From positions 853,267 to 917,266 of the forward strand of contig NZ_CP012036.1 in assembly GCF_001298445.1 (NCBI RefSeq): DNA of 64,000 nt, read 5' to 3'. The notes under the pieces are model-generated. The model had not been told where the DNA came from, searched no databases, and saw nothing but the letters and a program-made list of their open reading frames with translations. Of the stretch, positions 9,340-17,520 are shown piece by piece. Numbering within the stretch: position 1 is the stretch's first letter; every line of letters starts with the position of its first letter. The stretch is from Nostoc piscinale CENA21. GTDB taxonomy: Bacteria; Cyanobacteriota; Cyanobacteriia; Cyanobacteriales; Nostocaceae. Both the position numbers and the translations under genes were made by a program.

Positions 9340-9362
9340 TCTGTTACTCGGAAAGTAACAGA
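9340..9362. promoter_or_regulatory. Perfect inverted repeat, candidate operator
   Basis: TCTGTTACT - CGGAA - AGTAACAGA is a perfect 9-bp inverted repeat about 100 bp upstream of the aldo/keto reductase start. TACT-n-AGTA cores are recognised by HxlR/YodB-type redox regulators in other bacteria. No such regulator gene is in the window, so the assignment is inference. It has no following T-run of the kind expected for a terminator. Confidence 0.45.
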
Positions 9363-9465
9363 AGAGGGGTAAATACCTCTAATAATGGATGACTAGGTGA
9401 TCAGGAAAGAGATTATGCTGAAAGATTCTATTTTCTCTTTCCAATTACTGACTAGGAGATTGTGA

Positions 9466-10446
9466 ATGAAAACTAGAAAGCTAGGGAAACAAGGGTTAGA
9501 AATTTCAACTATCGGACTTGGTTGTATGGGAATGTCTGAGTTCTATAGTGGTCGTGATGAAAATGAGGCGATCGCCACGATTCATCGAGCATTGGAACTA
9601 GGTGTTAATTTTCTTGATACTGCTGATATGTACGGGCCTTTTACTAATGAGCAATTAGTAGGTAGAGCAATTAAAGGTTTCCGGGATCAAGTAGTTTTAG
9701 CAACCAAATTTGGCAATGTCCGTACTGAAGATGGTGGTTGGAAAGGAATTAGTGGCAGACCAGAATATGTCCATCAAGCCTGTGATGCTTCGCTACAACG
9801 CTTAGGAGTTGAAGTGATTGACCTCTATTATCAACATCGGGTAGATCCAACCGTACCTATTGAAGATACTGTAGGAGCAATGGCAGAGTTAGTGCAGCAA
9901 GGAAAAGTGCGTTATTTAGGACTTTCGGAGGCTGCTCCTGACACGATTCGGCGGGCTGCGGCAGTTCACCCCATTACTGCGCTACAAACAGAGTATTCTC
10001 TTTGGAGTCGAGAACCAGAGGATGAAATTTTGCCGACTGTGCGAGAATTAGGAATCGGGTTTGTTGCCTATAGCCCATTGGGAAGAGGGTTTTTATCAGG
10101 TGCAATTACCAGTCCTGATGATCTTGCACCGGACGACTATCGCAGACATTCTCCTCGCTTTCAAGGTGAGAATTTTTCTAGAAATCTGCAATTAGTAGAG
10201 CAAGTCAAGGTAATTGCTACCGCAAAAGGGGTAACTCCTAGTCAGCTTGCACTAGCATGGCTTTTAGCTCAAGGAGAAGATGTTGTCCCCATTCCGGGTA
10301 CAAAACGCCGTACTTACTTGGAGGAAAATGTTGCAGCTACCGAAATTACCCTGACTGAACAAGAGTTAAATCAACTTGAAACTGTTGCACCCAAAAATGT
10401 GGCAGCAGGTGAGCGATACTCTGATATGAGTAGCGTTAACCGTTAA
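9466..10446 (+). CDS. Aldo/keto reductase
   Basis: NADPH-dependent (beta/alpha)8-barrel reductase of the YakC/AKR13-like group, 326 residues. The catalytic tetrad is visible as Asp51, Tyr56 (DTADMYGP), Lys81 (ATKFG) and His in YYQHRVDP. The cofactor end has IPGTKRRTYLEEN. It probably reduces aldehydes or ketones in detoxification. It is a separate unit from the SDR upstream, with its own inverted-repeat candidate operator in the 230-bp gap. Confidence 0.92.
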   Translation: MKTRKLGKQGLEISTIGLGCMGMSEFYSGRDENEAIATIHRALELGVNFLDTADMYGPFTNEQLVGRAIKGFRDQVVLATKFGNVRTEDGGWKGISGRPEYVHQACDASLQRLGVEVIDLYYQHRVDPTVPIEDTVGAMAELVQQGKVRYLGLSEAAPDTIRRAAAVHPITALQTEYSLWSREPEDEILPTVRELGIGFVAYSPLGRGFLSGAITSPDDLAPDDYRRHSPRFQGENFSRNLQLVEQVKVIATAKGVTPSQLALAWLLAQGEDVVPIPGTKRRTYLEENVAATEITLTEQELNQLETVAPKNVAAGERYSDMSSVNR

Positions 10447-10593
10447 TCTCTGTGAGTGCTAGAGTTTTTTAGATTTTACTTTTGATGAGCGATCGCTCAG
10501 AAATTTTCCTCTAAAAACCAGGTAGGGCGATCGCGTGCAGAATGCGTTGAGTGATAGCTATTCTATTAGATAGGGTTTTAGCAAAATTAGCAG

Positions 10594-10884
10594 GTGTCTA
10601 ACAATCAACCACAGCAATGTGAACTATGCCAAAGACAGATGGAACATTTAACTGTCCATCACTTAGTGCCAAGACAAAATACCAAACGCAAGAAACAAGA
10701 TCCAAGTCCAACAGTAAATATATGTTCTGCCTGCCATCGTCAAATTCATGCTTTATTTGATAACAAGCTACTGGCTAAAGAACTCAATACTCTAGAAAAA
10801 CTCTCTAATGAACCACAAATGCAAAAATTCTTAGCGTGGGTAAAAAAACAAGACCCTGGTAAGCGAATTGCAGTTCATCGCTAA
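10594..10884 (+). CDS. Small HNH-type zinc-binding protein
   Basis: The 96-residue protein starts at GTG. It has two Cys pairs (CELCQRQ and CSACHRQ) around a central HHLVPRQNTKRKK, the layout of an HNH/ββα-metal domain, with His in HHL and RQIH. Such short stand-alone HNH proteins are common in cyanobacteria, and nuclease activity is inferred, not shown. No restriction or phage genes adjoin it. Confidence 0.75.
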   Translation: MSNNQPQQCELCQRQMEHLTVHHLVPRQNTKRKKQDPSPTVNICSACHRQIHALFDNKLLAKELNTLEKLSNEPQMQKFLAWVKKQDPGKRIAVHR

Positions 10885-10932
10885 ACAATAAAGTGCGACT
10901 TGCACCACTTATTAGCCCTAACGCTCTGATTG

Positions 10933-11083
10933 ATATCATGTCCGCTTGATTACTTACAAAAACCGAAGAACCCCACCCCGCCACAGCTACGCTATGTCTC
11001 CCCTCCCCGTTGACGGGGAGGGGTTGGGGGGTGGGGTGGTGCAAAGATTGTGGGAATCACAACTAATTAACCGGACATGATAT
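10933..11083. repeat. Inverted-repeat element, ATATCATGTCCG ends (copy 1)
   Basis: The left end ATATCATGTCCGCTTGATTA and the right end (reverse complement ATATCATGTCCGGTTAATTA) match over 20 bp with two differences. The interior holds a strong CCCCTCCCCGTTGACGGGGAGGGG hairpin (in parts). It is a MITE-like palindromic unit of 151 bp. I see no gene inside. Confidence 0.55.
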
Positions 11084-11130
11084 GACTGGTAGCCAGACTC
11101 CATGATTACTTCTAATTGCTACGACGTAAT

Positions 11131-11255
11131 CTCATGTCCGGTAAAAGACTTATCATAAAGACCGCAGGGGGCAGGGAGCAGGGAGCAGGGGGAGAAAGAG
11201 TTTTGTCTTTCTGCACAGATGTGTTGAATCATCACTGATTTGCCTGACATGATAT
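11131..11255. repeat. Inverted-repeat element, TCATGTCCGG ends (copy 2)
   Basis: CTCATGTCCGGTAAAAG on the left and TTTGCCTGACATGATAT on the right are imperfect inverted repeats related to copy 1. The interior contains GCAGGGA heptamers at about 11164-11193. With copy 1 it fills most of the 441-bp gap between the HNH gene and mnmE. Confidence 0.5.
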
Positions 11256-11325
11256 AAGCTAATTCATAGTCATTCAATTTCTTAATGAATTCGCTACTTT
11301 CCCCCTCCGGGTTCATCTCTAAAGT

Positions 11326-12720
11326 CTATTTCCCAATACAAAAGCGGCTAAAAATGCGATCTAAAACCGACTCGGTAACTTCTTCGCCTGTAATTTCTCC
11401 TAATGCTTGAATTGCACCACGCAAATCAATTGACCAAAAGTCTAGGGGTAATTGTTGAGCAATTGTAGCTTGTACTTGTTCTAAAGAAATTTTAGCTTGG
11501 GTTAAAGCAGCTGCTTGTCTTTGATTAATAGCTAAATCCATATCAGCCGCTTGAAGTTTGCCGAGTTGAACTTTTTCTAAAATTGCTGTTTCTAAATCAT
11601 CTATCCCTCGATTTTGCGAAGCGGCGGTGAGGATTTGAGATTGAATATTGGGAATTTTAGATTGTAGAAGTTGGCTTGTAGTTTCATCCACTAAATCAAC
11701 TTTATTAATGACTAAAATTAGGGGACGATCTTGTACTTGGGCGTAAATTTCTTGGTCGCCTTCTGTCCAACCTGCACTCGCATCGATGGTGAATAAAACT
11801 AAATCGGCTGCACTAGCAGCACGGCGCGATCGCTCCACACCGATTTTTTCCACTTGGTCGGCGGTTTCTCGAATACCTGCTGTATCTAGCACTTGTACAG
11901 GAATACCACCCACCACTAATTGCGATTCCACTACATCGCGGGTTGTGCCAGGTAAATCGGTGACAATGGCGCGATCGCTCCGGCTCCAAGCATTCAATAA
12001 GCTCGATTTACCCACATTCGGACGACCGACAATTGCCACTTTTAAGCCTGTACGCAACAATTCCCCTTGATCTCTAGTTGTTAATAAATGAGTAATTTCT
12101 GCGGCAATCTTTTCTATTGCTGATATGATGCCTTTATCATCCAACGGGGGTAAATCTTCCTCAAAATCAATTCGCGCTTCAATCTCTGCCAAAATATCCA
12201 AACAGTTGGCGCGTAACTGGCGGATGGGATGAGCTAACTTTCCTTGTAAACCAGCTAAGGCAGTTTGGGCGGCTTGGGGAGATTTCGCGCCGACTAAATC
12301 AGCAATACTTTCGGCTTGGGTTAAATCGAGTCTGCCATTTAAAAATGCCCGTAAGGTAAATTCTCCCGGCTGTGCTAGTCTTGCGCCATTTTCCAGACAT
12401 AATTGCAAAACCTGTTGAACAGCAATAATTCCACCATGACAATGAAATTCCACCACATCTTCACGAGTGTAAGAACGCGGTTCTTTCATTACTAGTAGTA
12501 AAGCTTCATCTATTAGTTGTTGCGTCTGGGGATGACGGATATACCCATAGAGGATGCGGTGACTTTCCCAAGCTTGCTTTCCGGGGGCGTGAAATAATGT
12601 TTGGGCAATAGCCATTGCTTGGGAACCAGAGACGCGCACAATACTGACACTACCTTGTTGGGGGACAACAGCAGTAGCGATCGCGGCAATGGTTCCAGTA
12701 GTGGCAAATATTTCGGACAT
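11326..12720 (-). CDS. mnmE: tRNA modification GTPase MnmE
   Basis: With MnmG it installs the carboxymethylaminomethyl group on U34 of certain tRNAs. The 464-residue protein shows the N-terminal folate-binding domain (GSVSIVRVSG, EFHCHGG), the G domain with P-loop GRPNVGKSS (232-240), TDLPGTTRD, DTAG (279-282) and NKVD, and the C-terminal CIGK box that carries the catalytic Cys461. It appears complete and stands alone on the minus strand. Confidence 0.96.
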   Translation of the reverse strand: MSEIFATTGTIAAIATAVVPQQGSVSIVRVSGSQAMAIAQTLFHAPGKQAWESHRILYGYIRHPQTQQLIDEALLLVMKEPRSYTREDVVEFHCHGGIIAVQQVLQLCLENGARLAQPGEFTLRAFLNGRLDLTQAESIADLVGAKSPQAAQTALAGLQGKLAHPIRQLRANCLDILAEIEARIDFEEDLPPLDDKGIISAIEKIAAEITHLLTTRDQGELLRTGLKVAIVGRPNVGKSSLLNAWSRSDRAIVTDLPGTTRDVVESQLVVGGIPVQVLDTAGIRETADQVEKIGVERSRRAASAADLVLFTIDASAGWTEGDQEIYAQVQDRPLILVINKVDLVDETTSQLLQSKIPNIQSQILTAASQNRGIDDLETAILEKVQLGKLQAADMDLAINQRQAAALTQAKISLEQVQATIAQQLPLDFWSIDLRGAIQALGEITGEEVTESVLDRIFSRFCIGK

Positions 12721-12771
12721 TGTTTATTTATCTCACGCAGAGGCGCAAAGGCGCAAAGGTATTGTGGAGAG

Positions 12772-13438
12772 TTAATTTTTACGTGCTAGGGTCAAGCCGT
12801 CGGCGATGGGAATTAAACTGAGGGTGATGCGGGAATCTTGGTGGAGTTTTTGGTTGAAAGCGCGGATTTTTTTTGGTGCGATTGTCTTGGACTTCGGGAT
12901 CTGCAACTCTACCTGACCATAAAACATTATCAATGGCAATCAATCCACCCGGACGGACTAGTTGTAGCGATCGCTCATAGTAACCATCATAGTTACTTTT
13001 GTCAGCATCGATGAAGGCAAAATCAAAGGTTTCGGCTTCACCACTGGCTAATAAGCTATCCAAAGTTTCCAGTGCTGGGGCGATATGTAAGTCTATTTTT
13101 TCAGCGACTCCGGCTTGTTGCCAATAACGACGAGCGATCGCGGTAAACTCTTCACTAATATCACAAGCTACGACTTTGCCTGTTTTTGGTAGTGCTAACG
13201 CCACAACCAAAGTACTATAGCCCGTAAACACCCCAATTTCTAAAGTTTTCTGCGCTCCTATTAACTTCACCAGCAAAGACATCAACTGCCCTTGTTCTGG
13301 TGCAATTTGCATCCTTCCCATTGGATGTTGGGCGGTTTCTTGGCGTAATTGCGTTAATATTTCTGCTTCCCGCACAGAAACAGATAGCAAATATTCATAT
13401 AAATTTTCTTCTAAACCCAATGTTTTATTAGTCATCAA
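12772..13438 (-). pseudogene. SAM-dependent O-methyltransferase, frameshifted near the end
   Basis: Class I methyltransferase of the caffeoyl-CoA O-methyltransferase-like family. Visible are IGVFTGYSTL (SAM motif I), ACDISEE, DFAFIDADKSNY (metal/acceptor Asp) and AIDNVLWSGRV. After DNRTKK the frame changes at a run of eight A on the minus strand (plus 12867-12874). Removing one base gives IRAFNQKLHQDSRITLSLIP... ending ADGLTLARKN, the expected family C-terminus, with a stop at 12772. As written, the frame ends at 12779 with an unrelated tail. The loss affects only about 40 residues. Acceptor unknown. Confidence 0.82.
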
Positions 13439-14001
13439 GATAAAATGTGTTGTAGTTGGGAATACATAGCAATTTTAAATTACTGAGGCATTACGCTTCA
13501 AAATTATTAGTTGAAACTGGGTATAACGCCTGAATATAACCATCCTAAATCATTTACAAACATCTCTCCCTTGCCTCCCTTGTCATCCTTGTCTCTCTTA
13601 TCCCAAATAGAACTGCTATCATTTCACCCTTCAGATTGAGTTAGCAGATAATCGCTTTCCATCTAGAGAGTGATTAATACTTATAAGTTAATAGATACCT
13701 TAAAAACAGATGAAGAGACTTAAATTCTTTATCGATAAGTAGAGTTGTGTACTTTGTTTTCCGTGGTCAGATTAAGAGCGTGTTTAGGGTGTGGGGAGCA
13801 TTAATGTCAGTAGATTAAATTTGGCTAATATCCGGGGTAAAAATGCAGCCATTTACTATATGTAAGTGAAAGCAAAATCTATTAGTAAACCTTGGCTTGA
13901 GTTTTCGATCCAAGGTTTATTTATTCATGTTTAACAAAGCTTCTGTTTCTGACTTTTATATCGGCGAATTTTGGCACAATATTAATTGTAGGGACAATGC
14001 G
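13439..14001. other. Intergenic region with a dispersed element
   Basis: About 560 bp. The left part (13535-13619) holds a TATA(G/A)C...GCTAT element also found near 16562 and 36065. The rest shows no convincing gene and must contain the promoter of the downstream SDR. Confidence 0.5.
13535..13619. repeat. Dispersed TATAGCA-type element (copy 1)
   Basis: It shares the order CATCCTAAAT, TTTACAAACATCT, CCTTGTC tracts and CAAATAGAACTGCTAT with copies at about 16562-16649 and (reverse) 36065-36157. The ends are roughly inverted repeats. It is about 85 bp and noncoding. Confidence 0.5.
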
Positions 14002-14868
14002 ATGACAGTATCAACACAAAAAGAAACATTACAACCACCACAGCAGCAACAACCACCAGGTACTGAATCTGAGATGCAACCAAGACCTAAAGCTGATGAT
14101 GAACAGTATCGGGGTAGTGGTAAATTAAAAAATAAAGTCGCATTGATTACAGGTGGAGATAGTGGTATTGGTCGGGCTGTAGCGATCGCATTTGCTAAAG
14201 AAGGTGCAGATGTAGCGATTGTTTACCTCAACGAACACGGAGATGCAAAAGAAACCAAAAGTTTGGTAGAAGAACAAGGACGGCGGGCGCTAACAATAGC
14301 AGGTGATATTACCGATGAAACTGTTTGCCAAAACGCGATTCAACAAACTCTAGGTGAGTTTGGTAAACTGGATATCCTAGTAAATAATGCAGCGGAACAA
14401 CACCCCCAAAAAAGCATTGAAGATATTACCAAAGAACAATTAGAACGGACTTTCCGCACTAATATTTTTTCGATGTTTTACTTAACCAAAGCAGCATTAA
14501 AACATTTGAAAAAAGGTAGTTCTATTATCAATACTACCTCTGTAACTGCTTATAAAGGCAATCCCCAATTATTAGATTACTCTTCTACCAAAGGTGCGAT
14601 CGTCGCTTTTACTCGTTCGTTATCCCAAAATTTGGTAGAAAAGGGAATTCGGGTCAATGCAGTAGCACCCGGCCCTATTTGGACACCATTAATTCCCTCA
14701 ACTTTTCCTGAAGAAAAGGTCGAGACTTTCGGTAAACAAGTACCCATGCAAAGAGCAGGACAACCAGAAGAAGTCGCACCCAGTTATGTATTTTTAGCTT
14801 CTGATGATGCTTCTTATATATCTGGTCAAGTCATTCATGTAAATGGCGGAGAAGTTATTAACGGTTAA
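14002..14868 (+). CDS. SDR family oxidoreductase (YghA/general stress type)
   Basis: The 288-residue SDR starts at the ATG at 14002 (MTVSTQKETLQPP). Upstream in-frame codons give no family-like sequence. A Gln/Pro-rich N-terminal extension of about 40 residues precedes the Rossmann motif TGGDSGIG, as in the YghA/Gsp39-type subgroup. NNAA, the catalytic region TTSVTAYKG and YSSTK follow, and the C-terminus ends with ISGQVIHVNGG. Substrate unknown; homologues are stress-linked. It stands alone on the plus strand. Confidence 0.9.
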   Translation: MTVSTQKETLQPPQQQQPPGTESEMQPRPKADDEQYRGSGKLKNKVALITGGDSGIGRAVAIAFAKEGADVAIVYLNEHGDAKETKSLVEEQGRRALTIAGDITDETVCQNAIQQTLGEFGKLDILVNNAAEQHPQKSIEDITKEQLERTFRTNIFSMFYLTKAALKHLKKGSSIINTTSVTAYKGNPQLLDYSSTKGAIVAFTRSLSQNLVEKGIRVNAVAPGPIWTPLIPSTFPEEKVETFGKQVPMQRAGQPEEVAPSYVFLASDDASYISGQVIHVNGGEVING

Positions 14869-15017
14869 TTTTAGAAGGACTGACGCACAAAGATTTTTTG
14901 TGAAGATTGGGTATAGGGATTTTGTATACATCCCTATACCCTAATCCCCAAGAATATGAAGGAAGTGGTGAGGCGTTGCATAGTAGAGTTATTACCTCAC
15001 CACTTCCTTTCATCAGT

Positions 15018-15609
15018 ATGTTTTCACCTGCTTATCTCCAACTGAGTCATGTTTTACGCGCCCTGGTTGATATTCCAGGGGATGAATTGGCAAAATTACC
15101 CCAAATCTTTCAACAACTCAGTTGCAGAACTGGAGAGTTTTTCATACGTGCGGGGGAAGTTCCGCAGCAAATTGGATTTGTGGTTTCGGGGATATTTCGT
15201 CTTTATTATGTGAATGTGGCAGGTACTGAATTTACTAAATCATTTTGTCCAGAAAATCATTTTGTGACTGCCTATAGTGCGCTAATTTTAAAACAGCCTG
15301 CTCAGTTTTTTTATTGAAGCTTTAGAAGATTCATTATTGTTAGTTACAGATTATAATCAATACGTCCAACTATGTACAGCACATCCATGTTGGGAGGCTG
15401 TGAATCATAAATTAGTTGAGGCGTTGTTTATTAAAAAAGAGAGGCGGGAGGCGGAATTACTTCTAGATGATGCCACCACCAGATACCAAAAGTTTTTGCA
15501 AGAGTATCCTAAGTTAGAACATAGAGTTAAGCAATATCATATTGCCTCTTATCTAGGTATTTCGCCTGTTTCACTCAGTCGGATTCGGAAAATTCTCCAG
15601 TCGAATTAA
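15018..15609 (+). pseudogene. Crp/Fnr-family regulator, frameshifted
   Basis: The N-terminal cyclic-nucleotide-binding fold (FSPAYLQLSHVLR... GFVVSGIFRLYYV) ends at QPAQFFY-stop. The next frame continues EALEDSLLLVTDYNQY and carries the C-terminal winged helix (HRVKQYHIASYLGISPVSLS). The junction is a run of seven T at 15306-15312; removing one gives QPAQFFIEALEDS. I chose the ATG at 15018. The restored protein of about 196 residues resembles Crp-type repressors that sit next to SDR genes, and an SDR starts 9 bp downstream. Confidence 0.8.
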
Positions 15610-15618
15610 CATAAGTTA

Positions 15619-16554
15619 ATGACTTCGCCATTGTTTGGAATTACATCTAAAGAAGATGTTATGAAATGCGATCGCTCAAAACTGGCAATGGTGAAGACAA
15701 AACTACATCCTTTTATCCTCTACACAGGCTTTCTGGCATTTTTGGGCTTCGGAGTCCTAAATTCAATTATGCCGACGTTGGTGATCGCTTTTACGGTTGC
15801 TGTCAAACTATTTGTACAAAAGTCTTCCATGTCAACTCAAGGCAATACAGTATTAATTACGGGAGGTTCTTCAGGAATTGGCTTTGCATTGGCTAGAAAA
15901 TTTCTCCAAGCCCACAATACAGTCATTATTACTGGACGTGATGCCCAAAAATTAGCTGAAGTCAAAAAAATCTTGCCGGAAATTATTACAGAAGTTGCTG
16001 ATTTACGAGATTTAAATGCTTTACAACAGCTTGTTAATCGCTATCCAAATGTAAACATATTGATTAACAATGCCGGGATTCAATACAACTATGAATTTGT
16101 CAACCCCGAAATTTCCCCTGAGTTAATTGAAGAAGAATTACGCACCAATTTAATTGCACCATTACAATTAATTAAACTGATGTTACCTCATCTGTTGTCC
16201 AAGCCAAATGCTGCGATTGTGAATGTATCTTCTGGCTTGGGATTAGTACCGAAACAAACTGCGCCTGTTTATTGCGGTAGTAAAGCAGGATTACATATTG
16301 CCACTAAAGCCCTGCGCTGGCAACTGGAAACCACATCAATTAAAGTATTTGAAATTATTGCCCCTTTAGTTGATACACCAATGACTCACGGTAGGGGTAA
16401 AGGGAAAATTTCACCAACAGCATTGGCAGATGAATTTTGGCATAATTTTAGGTGCGATCGCTATGAAATGCGAATCGGTAAAACCAAACTGCTGTTTTTC
16501 TTCCAACGTTGGTTTCCCCAAGTCGCCGAGAAAATTCTCCGCTCTGGAATCTAG
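15619..16554 (+). CDS. SDR family oxidoreductase (DltE-like) with N-terminal extension
   Basis: Short-chain dehydrogenase with TGGSSGIG, NNAG, the VNVSSGLG catalytic Ser region and YCGSK. The core begins at MSTQGNTVLITG (ATG 15829), where DltE-like proteins normally start. The frame is open upstream to 15619 and encodes a possible membrane helix (FILYTGFLAFLGFGVLNSI). The true start is therefore 15619, 15661 or 15829; the extension may be a fused remnant. It follows the broken Crp/Fnr-type gene by 9 bp, which suggests a regulator-target pair. Confidence 0.82.
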   Translation: MTSPLFGITSKEDVMKCDRSKLAMVKTKLHPFILYTGFLAFLGFGVLNSIMPTLVIAFTVAVKLFVQKSSMSTQGNTVLITGGSSGIGFALARKFLQAHNTVIITGRDAQKLAEVKKILPEIITEVADLRDLNALQQLVNRYPNVNILINNAGIQYNYEFVNPEISPELIEEELRTNLIAPLQLIKLMLPHLLSKPNAAIVNVSSGLGLVPKQTAPVYCGSKAGLHIATKALRWQLETTSIKVFEIIAPLVDTPMTHGRGKGKISPTALADEFWHNFRCDRYEMRIGKTKLLFFFQRWFPQVAEKILRSGI

Positions 16555-16561
16555 ATTGATT

Positions 16562-16649
16562 GCAGCAAAGCTAATCAGTAAACTTTACAAACATCTTTCT
16601 CCCTGATCTACCTTGTCTATTTTGTTCATCTATCAAATAGAATTGCTAT
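16562..16649. repeat. Dispersed TATAGCA-type element (copy 2)
   Basis: Diverged copy sharing TTTACAAACATCTTTCTCC, ACCTTGTC and TATCAAATAGAATTGCTAT with the copies at 13535 and 36065. It fills the gap between the SDR and the convergent small gene. Confidence 0.45.
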
Positions 16650-16652
16650 CTA

Positions 16653-17006
16653 TTAATATGGATTTCTCAATTTTTGCTGTAATCTGAGTGTGTCTATTTC
16701 TTGTCTTTGTTGTAGCCTGAGTCTGTCTCTTGCCAATTGTTCAAATTTTTGTGATCTAAATTGATTTTCTAAGCGAAATTGTTCGATTCGATGTTGTTGT
16801 TGCAATCTAAATTCATCTTGTCGCTGTCTAAATCTTTCCCACAATTCTTGAGAAGGAGACTGTCTTTTTACCTGTTTTCTTTTTTGCTCTAGAGATTGTT
16901 GATTGATAGTTTGATGAGTATTAGCCTTTACAGGCGCATTCATTCCTAAATTTGTTGTCACAATAGCTAGAAGTAACCCTGATTTGATTTTCGATAAATT
17001 ATTCAT
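16653..17006 (-). CDS. Small exported Gln/Arg-rich protein
   Basis: I do not recognise the family. The 117 residues begin with a signal peptide (LLLAIVTTNLGMNAPVKA, cleaved near residue 29). A highly polar, Gln/Arg/Glu-rich segment follows, with repeated RLEQF/RFRQRQ-like motifs, and is probably one long alpha helix or coiled coil. No cysteine or catalytic motif is present. It is probably periplasmic. Confidence 0.6.
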   Translation of the reverse strand: MNNLSKIKSGLLLAIVTTNLGMNAPVKANTHQTINQQSLEQKRKQVKRQSPSQELWERFRQRQDEFRLQQQHRIEQFRLENQFRSQKFEQLARDRLRLQQRQEIDTLRLQQKLRNPY

Positions 17007-17094
17007 ACATAGGACTCATATTTAATTTCTGAAAAAAACAGTACATTCAAAAATGCTCTTTCCTACTCCCTACCTATACAGATAATTTCAAAAA

Positions 17095-17379
17095 TCAAAC
17101 CGACTTGCTATATTTTGCTTTGCGCTTCGATTTAGGTGGCGTTCTATGCGCCCCAAAGTATTTCTCACTCCGATAACGTAGCCATACACGTAACACTTGC
17201 GGAATCTGCTTCTTTTTCTTCCTTAGTTAGTTTGTTGTAAAGAGCTAATGCTCGTTCACGTTCACCTCGACAAGCAGCATTGTTATGAGCATCCCAATAG
17301 CTACGTGCAACGCGGATTCGCCGACAAACTTCTTTTAAATTAACGCTTCTCCGACAAGTAAAGTTTCTTGTTTTGTCAT
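17095..17379 (-). pseudogene. Conserved-looking small protein with two compensating indels
   Basis: Reading across two one-base indels gives a natural-looking 94-residue protein. It starts at the ATG at 17379 (MTKQETLLVGEALI), continues KEVCRRIRVARSYWDAHNN and RALALYNKLTKEEK, and ends QIPQVLRVWLRYRSEKYFG plus a basic tail, with the stop at 17095. One T appears missing near 17333 and one A extra near 17213, so the net length is a multiple of three. Any single frame reads as an unlikely start or tail. Function unknown. Confidence 0.6.
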
Positions 17380-17520
17380 TTTGCAAGATACTGTGATTTT
17401 TTTCACTTATTACTAATAATATCCTAGCGATTTTGGCTGATATCAGCAATTACAATTCAATTTTTCATAACTGCCGGACTCAACATTATCGGTGTCGGAA
17501 ACTCACTATGTTGTTTTCTC

